Positions 8,845 to 16,617 of a stretch of 64,000 bases of DNA are shown one piece after another. How positions within the stretch are numbered: the stretch's first letter is position 1; every line of letters begins with the position of its first letter. The notes under the pieces were generated by a model. That model saw nothing but the letters and a program-made list of their open reading frames with translations, did not search any database and was not told the origin of the DNA. Source of the stretch: Pseudomonadota bacterium (GTDB taxonomy: Bacteria > Pseudomonadota > Alphaproteobacteria > Rhizobiales > Devosiaceae). Both the position numbers and the translations under genes were made by a program. The DNA lies in assembly GCA_023391095.1 (NCBI GenBank), contig JAEWBN010000001.1:62001-126000 (forward strand), written 5' to 3'.

Positions 8845-9117
8845 ATGAGTGATCGCAGTGCCCTTGTCGAACTGGCCAGCTTCATCGGCCGTTCGCCCCT
8901 GGCTTCCACCGACATGTCCATGCGCAACAAGGCGCTGCGCGGCGTGACCGAGCGCATGCTGCCGCGCCAGCGCCGCAGCGTCGGAGATCTTCTGGCCGTG
9001 GTCATGGTGCTGTCGGCGCGGACCCGCCGCATGGCCCAGGAGCCGACATCCGTAACAGTGGATGTCTTCGCCCCGGGCGGTGCCCGCGCCGTGAAGATGA
9101 CTTTCGGCGACCTCTGA
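8845..9117 (+). CDS. uncharacterised 90-residue protein
   Basis: Starts MSDRSALVELASFIGR, with GGAG seven bases before the ATG. No membrane segment or signal peptide. The middle is helical and basic (GVTERMLPRQRRSVGDLLAVVMVLSARTRRMA), the C-terminus probably a short strand (SVTVDVFAPGGARAVKMTF). I do not recognise the family. It follows the carboxypeptidase on the same strand after 110 bp and is closed by its own terminator, so it is probably a real gene. Confidence 0.7.
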   Translation: MSDRSALVELASFIGRSPLASTDMSMRNKALRGVTERMLPRQRRSVGDLLAVVMVLSARTRRMAQEPTSVTVDVFAPGGARAVKMTFGDL

Positions 9118-9131
9118 AATCAGACGTTCTG

Positions 9132-9163
9132 TGTGGCGCTCAAACGAGCGCCACAATCTTTTT
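9132..9163 (+). terminator. terminator inside the 3' end of the MATE gene
   Basis: Perfect 10-bp stem TGTGGCGCTC-AAAC-GAGCGCCACA followed by ATC and TTTTT on the + strand, 15 bases after the stop of the 90-residue gene. Its right part encodes the last residues of the convergent MATE gene, so one sequence serves both. Confidence 0.8.
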
Positions 9164-10498
9164 GCGCTTCCAGACGAAGTGATACCAGCCCGCCTGCATC
9201 AGCATCATGCCTGTGAAGCTGGCGGCATAGGCCACCCAAATCCCAGCCAGTCCCAAGCTCGTCTGGCTCAGCCAGACGGCTCCCGGTAGTTCGATCAGCA
9301 GGATCGCGGCCAGAGCCATGATCATCGGCGCGTAGACCATGCCGCTTGCGCGCATCATGCCCGAAAAGACTACGCCCCAGCCAAAAGGCAGGATGGCCCA
9401 AAGGACGATGTGCAGCAGGTTCTCGGTCAGGTCCACGACCTCCGGATCGGTGATGAACAGCCCCACCAGGTGCTGGCTGAAGAGATAGGCCAGGATGATC
9501 AATCCGCCGGTAATGACCAGGTTGAGGATAAGGGCCGTCCGCGTGATCATGGCCAGGTCTTCCTGACGCCGCGCTCCGATGGCCTGGGCGCCAAAAATGG
9601 AGGTGGCTATGCCGATCGACATGGCTGGGAACTGCACGTAGTTCAGCACCTGGTTTAGCGCGCCATAGGCAGCTGTGGCGTTCGACCCAAAACGGTTCAC
9701 GAGACCGACGATCACGATCCCGGCCACCGAGGCGACGATCATCTGCATGCCGGCCGGAATGCCCAACTTGAGGATGAGGCCGAGCAGCTTCACGTCTGGC
9801 TTGAGCGCCGCCAGAAGCCCCCCATCGGGGGCGAGCGGCAGTTTGCGGGCGCGCATATAGAAAAAGAGAAACGCCAGAACCACGACGAAACTACCGATGA
9901 ACGCCCAGGCCGCCGACATCACGCCCAGTTGCGGCAGGCCCCACCAGCCCTGGATGAGCGCTGGCGTGAGCACCACGCCGACAAGCAGGCTGAGCACCAG
10001 CGAGAGGAGCGGGGTGACCGTGTCGCCCACGCCACGGAGCACCGTGGTGGCAACCAGAAAGATGAAGAAGCCCGGCTGGCCAAGGAACATGATGCGGGCA
10101 TATTCGACCGTCGTGGCGCGGATATTGGGCGGCGCGCCTAGAACGTCCATGATGCTTTCAACAAAGAGCGTGCCCACGGTGGCAATCACAAGCCCCAGCA
10201 CGAACGCAGCGGTGATCGTGGTTCCAGCGATCTGTTTGACGCGGTGAACATTGCCCGCGCCCCAAGCCTGGCCGATCAGCACGGTGGCACCGGACGAAAG
10301 GCCGATAACGAAGCTGATCAGCAGAAAGAGAATGGGGAAGAACGTCGCCAGGGCGGCCAGCGCGTCTACGCCGATCATCTGGCCGATGAAAATGGAATTG
10401 AATGTTCCCGACAGCGCCTGAAGGATATTCGAGGCCATGAGGGGAATGAGGAAGAAGCTGAATCGCTGCCACAGCGGGCGCGTCGATTGCGGGTGCAT
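9140..10498 (-). CDS. MATE family efflux transporter
   Basis: 452 residues with about 12 hydrophobic helices in two homologous halves. The N-terminal half has SNILQALSGTFNSIFIGQMIGVDALAALATFFPI and SSGATVLIGQAWGAGN, and the second half repeats this pattern with NQVLNYVQFPAMSIGIATSIFGAQAIGA. This is the NorM/DinF-type fold of Na+- or H+-driven multidrug exporters of the inner membrane. Substrate is unknown. It is transcribed alone; the 270 bp upstream, shared with azlC, contain no gene or motif that I can support. Confidence 0.92.
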   Translation of the reverse strand: MHPQSTRPLWQRFSFFLIPLMASNILQALSGTFNSIFIGQMIGVDALAALATFFPILFLLISFVIGLSSGATVLIGQAWGAGNVHRVKQIAGTTITAAFVLGLVIATVGTLFVESIMDVLGAPPNIRATTVEYARIMFLGQPGFFIFLVATTVLRGVGDTVTPLLSLVLSLLVGVVLTPALIQGWWGLPQLGVMSAAWAFIGSFVVVLAFLFFYMRARKLPLAPDGGLLAALKPDVKLLGLILKLGIPAGMQMIVASVAGIVIVGLVNRFGSNATAAYGALNQVLNYVQFPAMSIGIATSIFGAQAIGARRQEDLAMITRTALILNLVITGGLIILAYLFSQHLVGLFITDPEVVDLTENLLHIVLWAILPFGWGVVFSGMMRASGMVYAPMIMALAAILLIELPGAVWLSQTSLGLAGIWVAYAASFTGMMLMQAGWYHFVWKRKKIVALV

Positions 10499-10771
10499 AG
10501 GAACTCCAGACGTCGGTAGTTGCGCACGTCAACAGGCGGACCCCGGTGTTCGGCACGATGCTCGCGGGAATTACGCGCTGCCGATGGGACCTGTGCACAT
10601 CCCAAAACGGGATGCCGGCTGGACGAGCGCTGGAGGCTGGATGATGACGTTAACAAGCTGCATACGCCTGCCCCAAACAGCCGTCAATTGCCTCACAAAG
10701 CCCTGACGAGATCCCCCATCGGGAGTGACGTAGGCGCATCGCCTGGTGCAAAGCTGTGTTAGATCAGCGCC

Positions 10772-11500
10772 ATGTCTGCGCCTCTTGTTTCCCCCGATTC
10801 CACCACCGAACAGTTTTTCGCGGGCGCTCGCGCCTGCCTGCCGGTCGCGATTTCAGTCGCCGCTTATGGTCTGGTCTGGGGCGTTCTGGCACGCGGCGCG
10901 GGCCTGTCCCTGATTGAAGCCGTAGCGATGAGCGGTCTGGTTTTTGCCGGCGCGGCGCAGTTTGTGGCGCTCGATCTCTGGACAACAACGCCGTCGACCC
11001 TGCCGGTCGGCGCCTTGGTGCTCGCGGCCCTGATCGTTAACTTGCGCTATCTTCTGCTCACGGCCACGCTGCGTCCCCTCTTCCACCCCGATCAGGTTCG
11101 CCGCGGTGCACTGAGCATGTATCTGGTGACCGACGAGAACTGGGCAATGACCGTGGCGGCCATGGCCAAGGGCGGCGGCTCTGTCGCCTTTCTCCTGGGT
11201 GGCGGAGTGCTCGCCTGGATTTCGTGGATGAGCACCAACATGATCGGCTACGGCCTCGGTTCGGCCATCGACGACCCATCCCGGTGGGGCCTGGATTTCG
11301 CGTTTACCGCCACCTTCCTCGCCCTGCTCCTGGGCATGTGGCGCGGGCGTGGGGACATCTTGCCCTGGCTCGTCGCGGCACTGGCAGCCATCGTCACGGC
11401 GCGTCTTGTTGAAGGCAACTGGCACATCCTTGTCGGCGGTATTGCCGGAAGCCTGGCGGGCGCCCTGGTGGAGGTGCGCAAGCATGCACAGCAGTCCTGA
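10772..11500 (+). CDS. azlC: AzlC family branched-chain amino acid exporter, large subunit
   Basis: 242 residues with seven or eight hydrophobic helices. The N-terminal ARACLPVAISVAAYGLVWGVLARGAGLSLIEAVAMSGLVFAGAAQFVAL is the AzlC signature. With AzlD it forms a two-subunit exporter (YgaZH/AzlCD type) that removes excess branched-chain amino acids or analogues. The downstream azlD begins 17 bases before the azlC stop, with a GGAGG inside azlC, showing translational coupling. Confidence 0.93.
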   Translation: MSAPLVSPDSTTEQFFAGARACLPVAISVAAYGLVWGVLARGAGLSLIEAVAMSGLVFAGAAQFVALDLWTTTPSTLPVGALVLAALIVNLRYLLLTATLRPLFHPDQVRRGALSMYLVTDENWAMTVAAMAKGGGSVAFLLGGGVLAWISWMSTNMIGYGLGSAIDDPSRWGLDFAFTATFLALLLGMWRGRGDILPWLVAALAAIVTARLVEGNWHILVGGIAGSLAGALVEVRKHAQQS

Positions 11501-11792
11501 GGCCATGCTCGCCATCCTGGGGATGGCCATCGTCACCATTGCCGTCAAGGCAAGCGGCCTGCTTCTGGCAGATCGTCTGCCCCGCGAAGGTTTTGCTGCC
11601 GCCTGGCTCCGCCATATCCCGGGCGCGGTATTGGCTGCCCTCGTGGCGCCCGCCCTGGTCAGCGGAACCGCTGCTGAAGCCGTGGCGGCCGTCGCGACCG
11701 GCCTCATCTATGTCGCGACGCGCAATCTCTTTGCCGCCATGGCAACGGGCGTCATCACGGTTTACCTGATGCGACTGTGGCTTGGCGTCTAA
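11484..11792 (+). CDS. azlD: AzlD family branched-chain amino acid exporter, small subunit
   Basis: 102 residues, four hydrophobic helices, with the family pattern of a conserved KASGLLLADRLP loop after the first helix and LRHIPGAVLAALVAPAL in the second. It is the small partner of AzlC. The ATG at 11484 lies within the end of azlC, nine bases after GGAGG; an earlier in-frame ATG at 11349 would overlap azlC deeply and is unlikely. Confidence 0.92.
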   Translation: MHSSPEAMLAILGMAIVTIAVKASGLLLADRLPREGFAAAWLRHIPGAVLAALVAPALVSGTAAEAVAAVATGLIYVATRNLFAAMATGVITVYLMRLWLGV

Positions 11793-11815
11793 ACTTCGTC
11801 TGAAATGTCAGGAAG

Positions 11816-11868
11816 TGGTGCCCCCCGCGAGACTCGAACTCGCACGCCTTGCGGCGGAGGATTTTGAG
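11816..11868 (-). pseudogene. 3' half of a split tRNA-Leu(CAA)
   Basis: Read on the minus strand it starts in the anticodon loop (CTCAAAA), continues with the anticodon-stem 3' strand TCCTC, a variable-arm hairpin CGCC-GCAA-GGCG, a perfect T-arm GCGAG-TTCGAGT-CTCGC, the acceptor strand GGGGGGC, then ACCA. There is no matching 5' half directly before it; instead the intact tRNA-Leu ends 15 bases upstream. Its natural 5' partner is at 12105-12144. The arms are perfectly paired, so the break looks recent or the piece is under constraint. Confidence 0.8.
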
Positions 11869-11883
11869 ACTAGCGCAGAGCGC

Positions 11884-11968
11884 TGGTGCGGGGGAGGGGA
11901 ATCGAACCCCTATACCTTTCGGTGCCGCATTTTGAGTGCGGTGCGTCTACCAATTCCGCCACCCCCGC
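11884..11968 (-). tRNA. tRNA-Leu(CAA)
   Basis: 85 nt including CCA. The acceptor stem is GCGGGGG/CCCCCGC, the D-arm GGCGGAATTGGTAGACGC, and the anticodon stem-loop CCGCA-CTCAAAA-TGCGG with CAA at 34-36. The long variable arm (GTGCCGAAAGGTAT) is typical of class II tRNA-Leu, and the T-arm is AGGGG-TTCGATT-CCCCT. It lies between two halves of another tRNA-Leu with the same anticodon loop. Confidence 0.95.
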
Positions 11969-12037
11969 AGGGTGTCCACGGAAGCGTTTGACACACCGAT
12001 AACGGGGTTGTCTATGGTGCCGTAGAGTTTTTGGCAC

Positions 12038-12070
12038 AAAAAAACCTCAAGGATTACTAAGTCCTTGAGG
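12038..12070 (-). terminator. intrinsic terminator between the split-tRNA 5' half and the intact tRNA-Leu
   Basis: Perfect 9-bp stem CCTCAAGGA with an 8-nt loop and TCCTTGAGG, followed on the minus strand by seven T. It would end any transcript that starts before the tRNA 5' half at 12144. Confidence 0.85.
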
Positions 12071-12089
12071 TAATTAGCTTCGATAGCGT

Positions 12090-12112
12090 TTCAAAATCTC
12101 TCGCGATTTTGA
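12090..12112 (-). repeat. palindrome fused to the anticodon loop of the tRNA 5' half
   Basis: TCAAAATC-GCGAGA-GATTTTGA, a perfect 8-bp inverted repeat. The left arm is the anticodon-loop sequence of the tRNA 5' half and the right arm belongs to the foreign sequence. Inverted arms around a crossover core are usual at recombinase sites. Confidence 0.7.
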
Positions 12113-12144
12113 GTCCTCTGCGTCTACCATTCCGCCAGAAGGGC
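12105..12144 (-). pseudogene. 5' half of a split tRNA-Leu(CAA)
   Basis: Read on the minus strand: acceptor strand GCCCTTC, TG, a D-arm GGCGGAATGGTAGACGC, anticodon-stem strand GAGGA and the loop CTCAAAA-TC. After this point the sequence leaves the tRNA pattern. Joined to 11816-11868 it rebuilds a complete class II tRNA-Leu: GAGGA pairs with TCCTC, and GCCCTTC pairs with GGGGGGC with two G-U wobbles. CTCAAAATC is present at both break points. Confidence 0.8.
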
Positions 12145-12196
12145 ACGGCAGGGTTCCTACCCCAGTCGCCTGCGTCGCGCAACAACTCTTGATGGG

Positions 12197-14656
12197 CTAA
12201 TAGAGCCCACCAAAACCCTGGGCAACTGGAGCACCGGTAAAGCCGCCGCCATACTGCTGCTGCATCATCTGCTCGCGCTGTATCGCGTCGAACGTGTTGA
12301 CGTCGAGGCCGATCACCGAAGTCATCAGATTGGGCCCGGTGCCGGGCTTGAACGCCTCGCGGATGGCCGCTTCCCCTTCGAACGCCTTCACGCCCGAATT
12401 GGGGTTGATCCAGGCCGTCGTCATGCCCGCTGGCACGTTGAATGGCGTCGGCGTCCGGCCCTGCAGAGCCTTGGCCATGAAGTTGGTGAAGATCGGCACG
12501 GCCATGCCGCCACCTGTGGAAGACGACCCCATCGAGCGGGGCTGGTCATAGCCTATATAGACCCCCACAGCCAATTCGGGCGTGAAGCCGACGAACCAGG
12601 CATCCTTGTAGTCGTTCGTGGTGCCGGTCTTGCCGGCCACAGGGCGATTGAGCGCCCGGGCTGCAGTGCCTGTCCCGCGCTGGACGACCCCCTCCATCAT
12701 CGAGGTGATCTGGTAGGCCGTCATGGGGTCCAGGACCTGGGTACGATTGTCGATGATGCGCGGCTCGCCCTGGCCCTGCCAAGCCTCGGCGACGCAGCCA
12801 TCGCAAACGCGCTGGTCATGCTTGTAGATGGTCTTGCCATAGCGGTCCTGAACGCGGTCGATCAAGGTCGGCACAATTTTGCGGCCACCATTGGCAATCG
12901 TCGCATAGGCCGCGGTCATGCGCATGGCCGTGGTTTCGCCTGCGCCCAAAGCCATGGCCAGCACGGGTTGCATATCGTCATAAATGCCGAACAGACGGGC
13001 GTAATCAGCAATGAGCGGCATGCCGATTTCGCGGGCCAGCCGCACGGTCATCACGTTGCGGCTGCGTTCGATGCCGCGGCGCAGGGTCTGCGGACCGTAG
13101 AACTGCTGCGAATAGTTTTCCGGCCGCCACACCGAACCGTCGCTCATCCGCACTTCCACAGGGGCATCAAGCACGACAGAGGCCGGTGTGTAGCCGTTGT
13201 CCAACGCCGCAGCATAAACGATGGGCTTGAAGGATGAGCCGGGCTGGCGCAGAGCCTGCGTGGCGCGGTTGAATTCGCTTTCGGCAAAGGAAAAGCCGCC
13301 CACCATGGCAAGCACGCGACCGGTGCGCGGGTCCATGGCGACCAAGGCGCCTTCGATTTCGGGCACTTGCTCGAGCGTATAGAAACCGTCCTTACCGGCA
13401 ACAGGCGAGACATAGACCACGTCACCAACGCGCAGGAGATCCTGGATGGGCTTGGAAACCCAACGGACGTCCGGTCCGGCCAGCGTACCTTCGATGCGAT
13501 CCGGAAGCACGGCATTGTCGATATTGGTATCGGGCCGCAAACCGATCCGAGCCTGGTTGTTGCCCGCTTCCAGTACAACGGCCAGCTGCCACTCAGGCAC
13601 GTCGCTGAGCGGTTTGATCGCCGCAACATCGACGCCCCAGTCTTCGCCGATCTCGATACTGGCTACCGGGCCGCGGAAGCCCCTGCCCCGGTCATATTCG
13701 ATCAGGCCATCCATCAAGGCGCGGCGCGCATATTCCTGAAGCCGCGGTTCCAGCGTGGTGCGCACGGAAAGCCCGCCACCGTATAGCTGGTCCTCGCCAT
13801 AGAGCTTCGCCAGCTCCCGGCGCACATCCTCGGTGAAGTATTCCGCAGAATAAACCTGACTGCCGCCTGAGCGCGGGATGACGTTGAGCGGTTCGTCCTT
13901 GGCTGCAGCGGCTTCCGCAGGACTGACGAAGCCATTCTCCACCATGCGGTCCAGCACCCAGTTGCGCCGCTCAATGGCAGCCTGCGGGTAGCGGAACGGA
14001 TGGTAGTTGTTGGCACCTTTGGGAAGCGCGGCGAGATAGGCTGCTTCGCTGAGGGTCAGCTGATACAGCGCCTTGTCGAAATAGTTGAGGGCAGCCGCGG
14101 CCACGCCATAGGTCTGTCCGCCGACAGAGCCCATGAATATCTCGTTGAGGTAAAGCTCGAGAATCTTGTCTTTGCTGAACGTGCTCTCGATGCGCAACGC
14201 CAGCAGCGCTTCCTGGATCTTGCGATCCCAGGTCTGCTCGAAGCTGAGCAGGAAGTTCTTGGCTACCTGTTGGGTGATGGACGAGCCGCCGCCCTGAATG
14301 GTGCGATTACCGGATAGATAGGCGCTCAGATTGTCGCGCACGGCGCGCATGACGCCGTCAATGGCAATGCCATTGTGGTTATAGAAGTCCTTGTCCTCTG
14401 CCGAAAGGAAAGCGTTGATAACCAGCGGCGGGACGGTTTCAATCGGCTGGAACAAGCGACGCTGACGCGCATATTCGGCTAGCAGGGTGCCGTCGGCCGC
14501 GTGAACGCGCGTGGTCACGGGCGGCTGATAATCCTGCAAAACGGTGTAGTCCGGCAGTTCCGCGATCACCGCGCTCAGATAGACGGCAGCAGCAGCCACG
14601 CCCGCCAGCCCCGCGAACATGCTAAAACCGAACAGCCAGCCCAATAGACGGAACAT
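12197..14656 (-). CDS. mrcA: penicillin-binding protein 1A, bifunctional peptidoglycan synthase
   Basis: 819 residues. One N-terminal membrane anchor (about 5-28) precedes the glycosyltransferase-51 domain with EDKDFYNHNG, GGSSITQQVAKN and KDKILELYLNEIFMG, followed by an OB-like insert characteristic of PBP1A. The transpeptidase domain has GSSFKP (Ser near 473) and KTGTTNDYKDAWFVG (near 675). It polymerises lipid II and cross-links glycan in the periplasm. The C-terminus is short and Gln/Gly-rich. It is followed by the tRNA-Leu remnants and preceded by an amidase gene on the same strand 109 bp away. Confidence 0.96.
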   Translation of the reverse strand: MFRLLGWLFGFSMFAGLAGVAAAAVYLSAVIAELPDYTVLQDYQPPVTTRVHAADGTLLAEYARQRRLFQPIETVPPLVINAFLSAEDKDFYNHNGIAIDGVMRAVRDNLSAYLSGNRTIQGGGSSITQQVAKNFLLSFEQTWDRKIQEALLALRIESTFSKDKILELYLNEIFMGSVGGQTYGVAAAALNYFDKALYQLTLSEAAYLAALPKGANNYHPFRYPQAAIERRNWVLDRMVENGFVSPAEAAAAKDEPLNVIPRSGGSQVYSAEYFTEDVRRELAKLYGEDQLYGGGLSVRTTLEPRLQEYARRALMDGLIEYDRGRGFRGPVASIEIGEDWGVDVAAIKPLSDVPEWQLAVVLEAGNNQARIGLRPDTNIDNAVLPDRIEGTLAGPDVRWVSKPIQDLLRVGDVVYVSPVAGKDGFYTLEQVPEIEGALVAMDPRTGRVLAMVGGFSFAESEFNRATQALRQPGSSFKPIVYAAALDNGYTPASVVLDAPVEVRMSDGSVWRPENYSQQFYGPQTLRRGIERSRNVMTVRLAREIGMPLIADYARLFGIYDDMQPVLAMALGAGETTAMRMTAAYATIANGGRKIVPTLIDRVQDRYGKTIYKHDQRVCDGCVAEAWQGQGEPRIIDNRTQVLDPMTAYQITSMMEGVVQRGTGTAARALNRPVAGKTGTTNDYKDAWFVGFTPELAVGVYIGYDQPRSMGSSSTGGGMAVPIFTNFMAKALQGRTPTPFNVPAGMTTAWINPNSGVKAFEGEAAIREAFKPGTGPNLMTSVIGLDVNTFDAIQREQMMQQQYGGGFTGAPVAQGFGGLY

Positions 14657-14765
14657 ATGACGTCACTTATCCCCGGAATGCCGCATCAATTCCGGCGTCC
14701 GACTCATACCAGAAAGCGGCTCAAATGTGCACAACTCTGCCGCACAATCGAGCCATGTGACTGCC

Positions 14766-16019
14766 TCACTCATCCTCGGTCAGACCATCGAAGTACGTGG
14801 AAATCCCGCGCGCAATAGCTTCAGCCGTCCGGTCACGCCAGTCCGACTGGGTAAGATTGGCAGCGTCGCTGGCATTGGAGAGATAGCCAAGCTCGATCAG
14901 CACCGAGGGCACATCGGGAGCCTGCAGCACGAAAAAGTCAGCCTGCCGCACCGGGAACCGGCGCAGGGCCACACTGGGCTCGAGCTGGTGGACAATGGCT
15001 TGCGCGGCGCGGAACGAATGAATGCGCATTTCCCGCCGCATAAGGTCGAGCAGGATGTCCACCACTTCCGGCGTCATCTGCGGCATCGAAAAGCCGGCGA
15101 TCACGTCCGACTTGTTTTCCCGGTCAGCCAGGACCTTGTCGAGCACATCGGTGGCATTCTCATCGCGCGTATAAACGCTGGCGCCGCGGATTTCAGGCTG
15201 CTGGAAACTGTCGGCATGCACGGACAGGAACAGGTCCGCCTTGTTGTTGCGTGCGAGTTCTACACGCTCCTCCAGCCGCAGATAGGTATCGTCCTCGCGG
15301 GTCAAGGCGACGTCGAAGCGCCCCGAAGCGATGAGAAGTTCCTGGAGCTTGAGCGCAAAGGCAAGGACAATGTCCTTTTCCTTGACGCCGTCCGGCGTTT
15401 CGGCGCCGCTGTCGATACCGCCATGGCCCGGATCGATGATGACCAGCGGCCGGCTGGTTACGGCAATTTCGGACCCGCCCGCAGGCGTCGATGCAGCAGG
15501 GGCTGCCAGGCTTGTCGAAGTAGCCTGGTCACGCTCGACATTGGCAGCAAATTCCTCTGCAGTTGCGGGAATGATGTCCACGACCAGGCGCGCCGGTTGC
15601 CCATCGAAGGGGTCGAGGACGTAAGCCTGTTGCACCTGCATGGGAGCGCTAAGATACAATGTGGTGCGCACCCGATCGGGTGCTGCCTGCTGTATGGAAT
15701 AGGAGGCGATGCTCCCTCCCTCGCCCGCCGGTTTTCCCTCGGGCTCGGGCACCGAAAAGGTTCCCGCCCGCACGTCAACGGCCAGCCTGTCCGGTTCGGA
15801 CAGCGACACGAAAGCGAATTCCGTTTTGGCTGCCAGGTCGATGACGAGCCGCGCCCGGTCTTCGGATGTGGTGACACGGGCGTCGATGACGTTGGGCAGT
15901 GCAATGGCTGTCGGCTCTGGCGGCGCGGGCGCTGCTGCATCCTGCGCGAATGCGCCTGTGGCCAGCGTTGCAACGGCCAAAGCTGCCAGCGCCAGTCGTC
16001 GTAGCAAAAATGTGGTCAA
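14766..16019 (-). CDS. N-acetylmuramoyl-L-alanine amidase with AMIN domain (AmiC type)
   Basis: 417 residues from a TTG at 16019, chosen because the signal peptide (LLRRLALAALAVATLATGAFAQ) starts there; another TTG at 16118 would add 33 residues before it. An AMIN domain (about 40-140) targets the septum. The amidase-3 domain has the zinc ligands in IIDPGHGG, the KEKD Glu, SVHAD, and the catalytic Glu in LIELGYLSN. It cleaves the bond between MurNAc and the stem peptide during daughter-cell separation. It lies directly upstream of the PBP1A gene and is probably transcribed with it. Confidence 0.93.
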   Translation of the reverse strand: MTTFLLRRLALAALAVATLATGAFAQDAAAPAPPEPTAIALPNVIDARVTTSEDRARLVIDLAAKTEFAFVSLSEPDRLAVDVRAGTFSVPEPEGKPAGEGGSIASYSIQQAAPDRVRTTLYLSAPMQVQQAYVLDPFDGQPARLVVDIIPATAEEFAANVERDQATSTSLAAPAASTPAGGSEIAVTSRPLVIIDPGHGGIDSGAETPDGVKEKDIVLAFALKLQELLIASGRFDVALTREDDTYLRLEERVELARNNKADLFLSVHADSFQQPEIRGASVYTRDENATDVLDKVLADRENKSDVIAGFSMPQMTPEVVDILLDLMRREMRIHSFRAAQAIVHQLEPSVALRRFPVRQADFFVLQAPDVPSVLIELGYLSNASDAANLTQSDWRDRTAEAIARGISTYFDGLTEDE

Positions 16020-16345
16020 ACCAGACCCTACCCCCGTTAGCGGATCGTCGTCTCGCAATAGAAGAGGACGATTCTGCGGCACTGACCGCCTTATGCGATG
16101 ATTTGCAGCCGGGGCCAATAAACTGCGTGTTCAAAAGCCCGGATAACCGGCCGTTTTGACTTTCCTGTTGCCATTCCAGCGCAATATCCCTACACGCTAG
16201 AAGAGAAGGCGCGTGTGTTTCGACGGCCGGAAAACCATCCGAGATGGGCATTCCGGGCCAGGCGGGGCAGACCAGACGATCCCCGAAACGTGGCGGGTCC
16301 GGGCTGGAAGGAAGCGGCGGTTTCAGCGCCTTGAATGCAGAATTT

Positions 16346-16361
16346 CGGCCCGATCGGGCCG
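16346..16361. repeat. 16-bp perfect palindrome upstream of rne
   Basis: CGGCCCGATCGGGCCG lies within the nearly 600-bp gap between the amidase start and rne (16020-16617). Apart from this and the hairpin at 16563-16586, I see no gene or clear promoter in that gap. It could be an operator or a transcript hairpin. Confidence 0.45.
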
Positions 16362-16562
16362 GACGGTGACGGCGGACGCTGTCGCCCAATAGGAAGAGGT
16401 CATATGGCCCGCAGGCGGACAAAGCGCGACGCGATCGACGTGTACGATTGCCGTTTTGCTTCGCCCCTTACCTCGGCCAGACCCAGTTTTACCGGTGTGC
16501 AGAACGTGACAGGTTCGCGCCCAACCCTACTCAAACCATTCGCCCCGCAATGCGCCATTGTC

Positions 16563-16586
16563 AGGATGCCGGTCTACCGGCGTCCT
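16563..16586 (+). promoter_or_regulatory. hairpin in the rne 5' leader
   Basis: AGGATGCCGG-TCTA-CCGGCGTCCT forms a 10-bp stem with one G-U pair, 31 bases before the rne start codon. In E. coli, stem-loops in the rne leader mediate feedback cleavage by RNase E. The position suggests a similar role here, but no homology is claimed. Confidence 0.45.
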
Positions 16587-16617
16587 CTTGTCGGCGCGCG
16601 GGTGCGCGGAGCTCAAT

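Noticed and set aside
11869..12104. The insert in tRNA-Leu as a self-splicing group I intron, as known in other bacterial tRNA anticodon loops
   Set aside because: Length and position fit, but the insert contains a complete tRNA and an intrinsic terminator, and I could not find the conserved group I core pairings or a terminal G next to a P1-like U-G pair.
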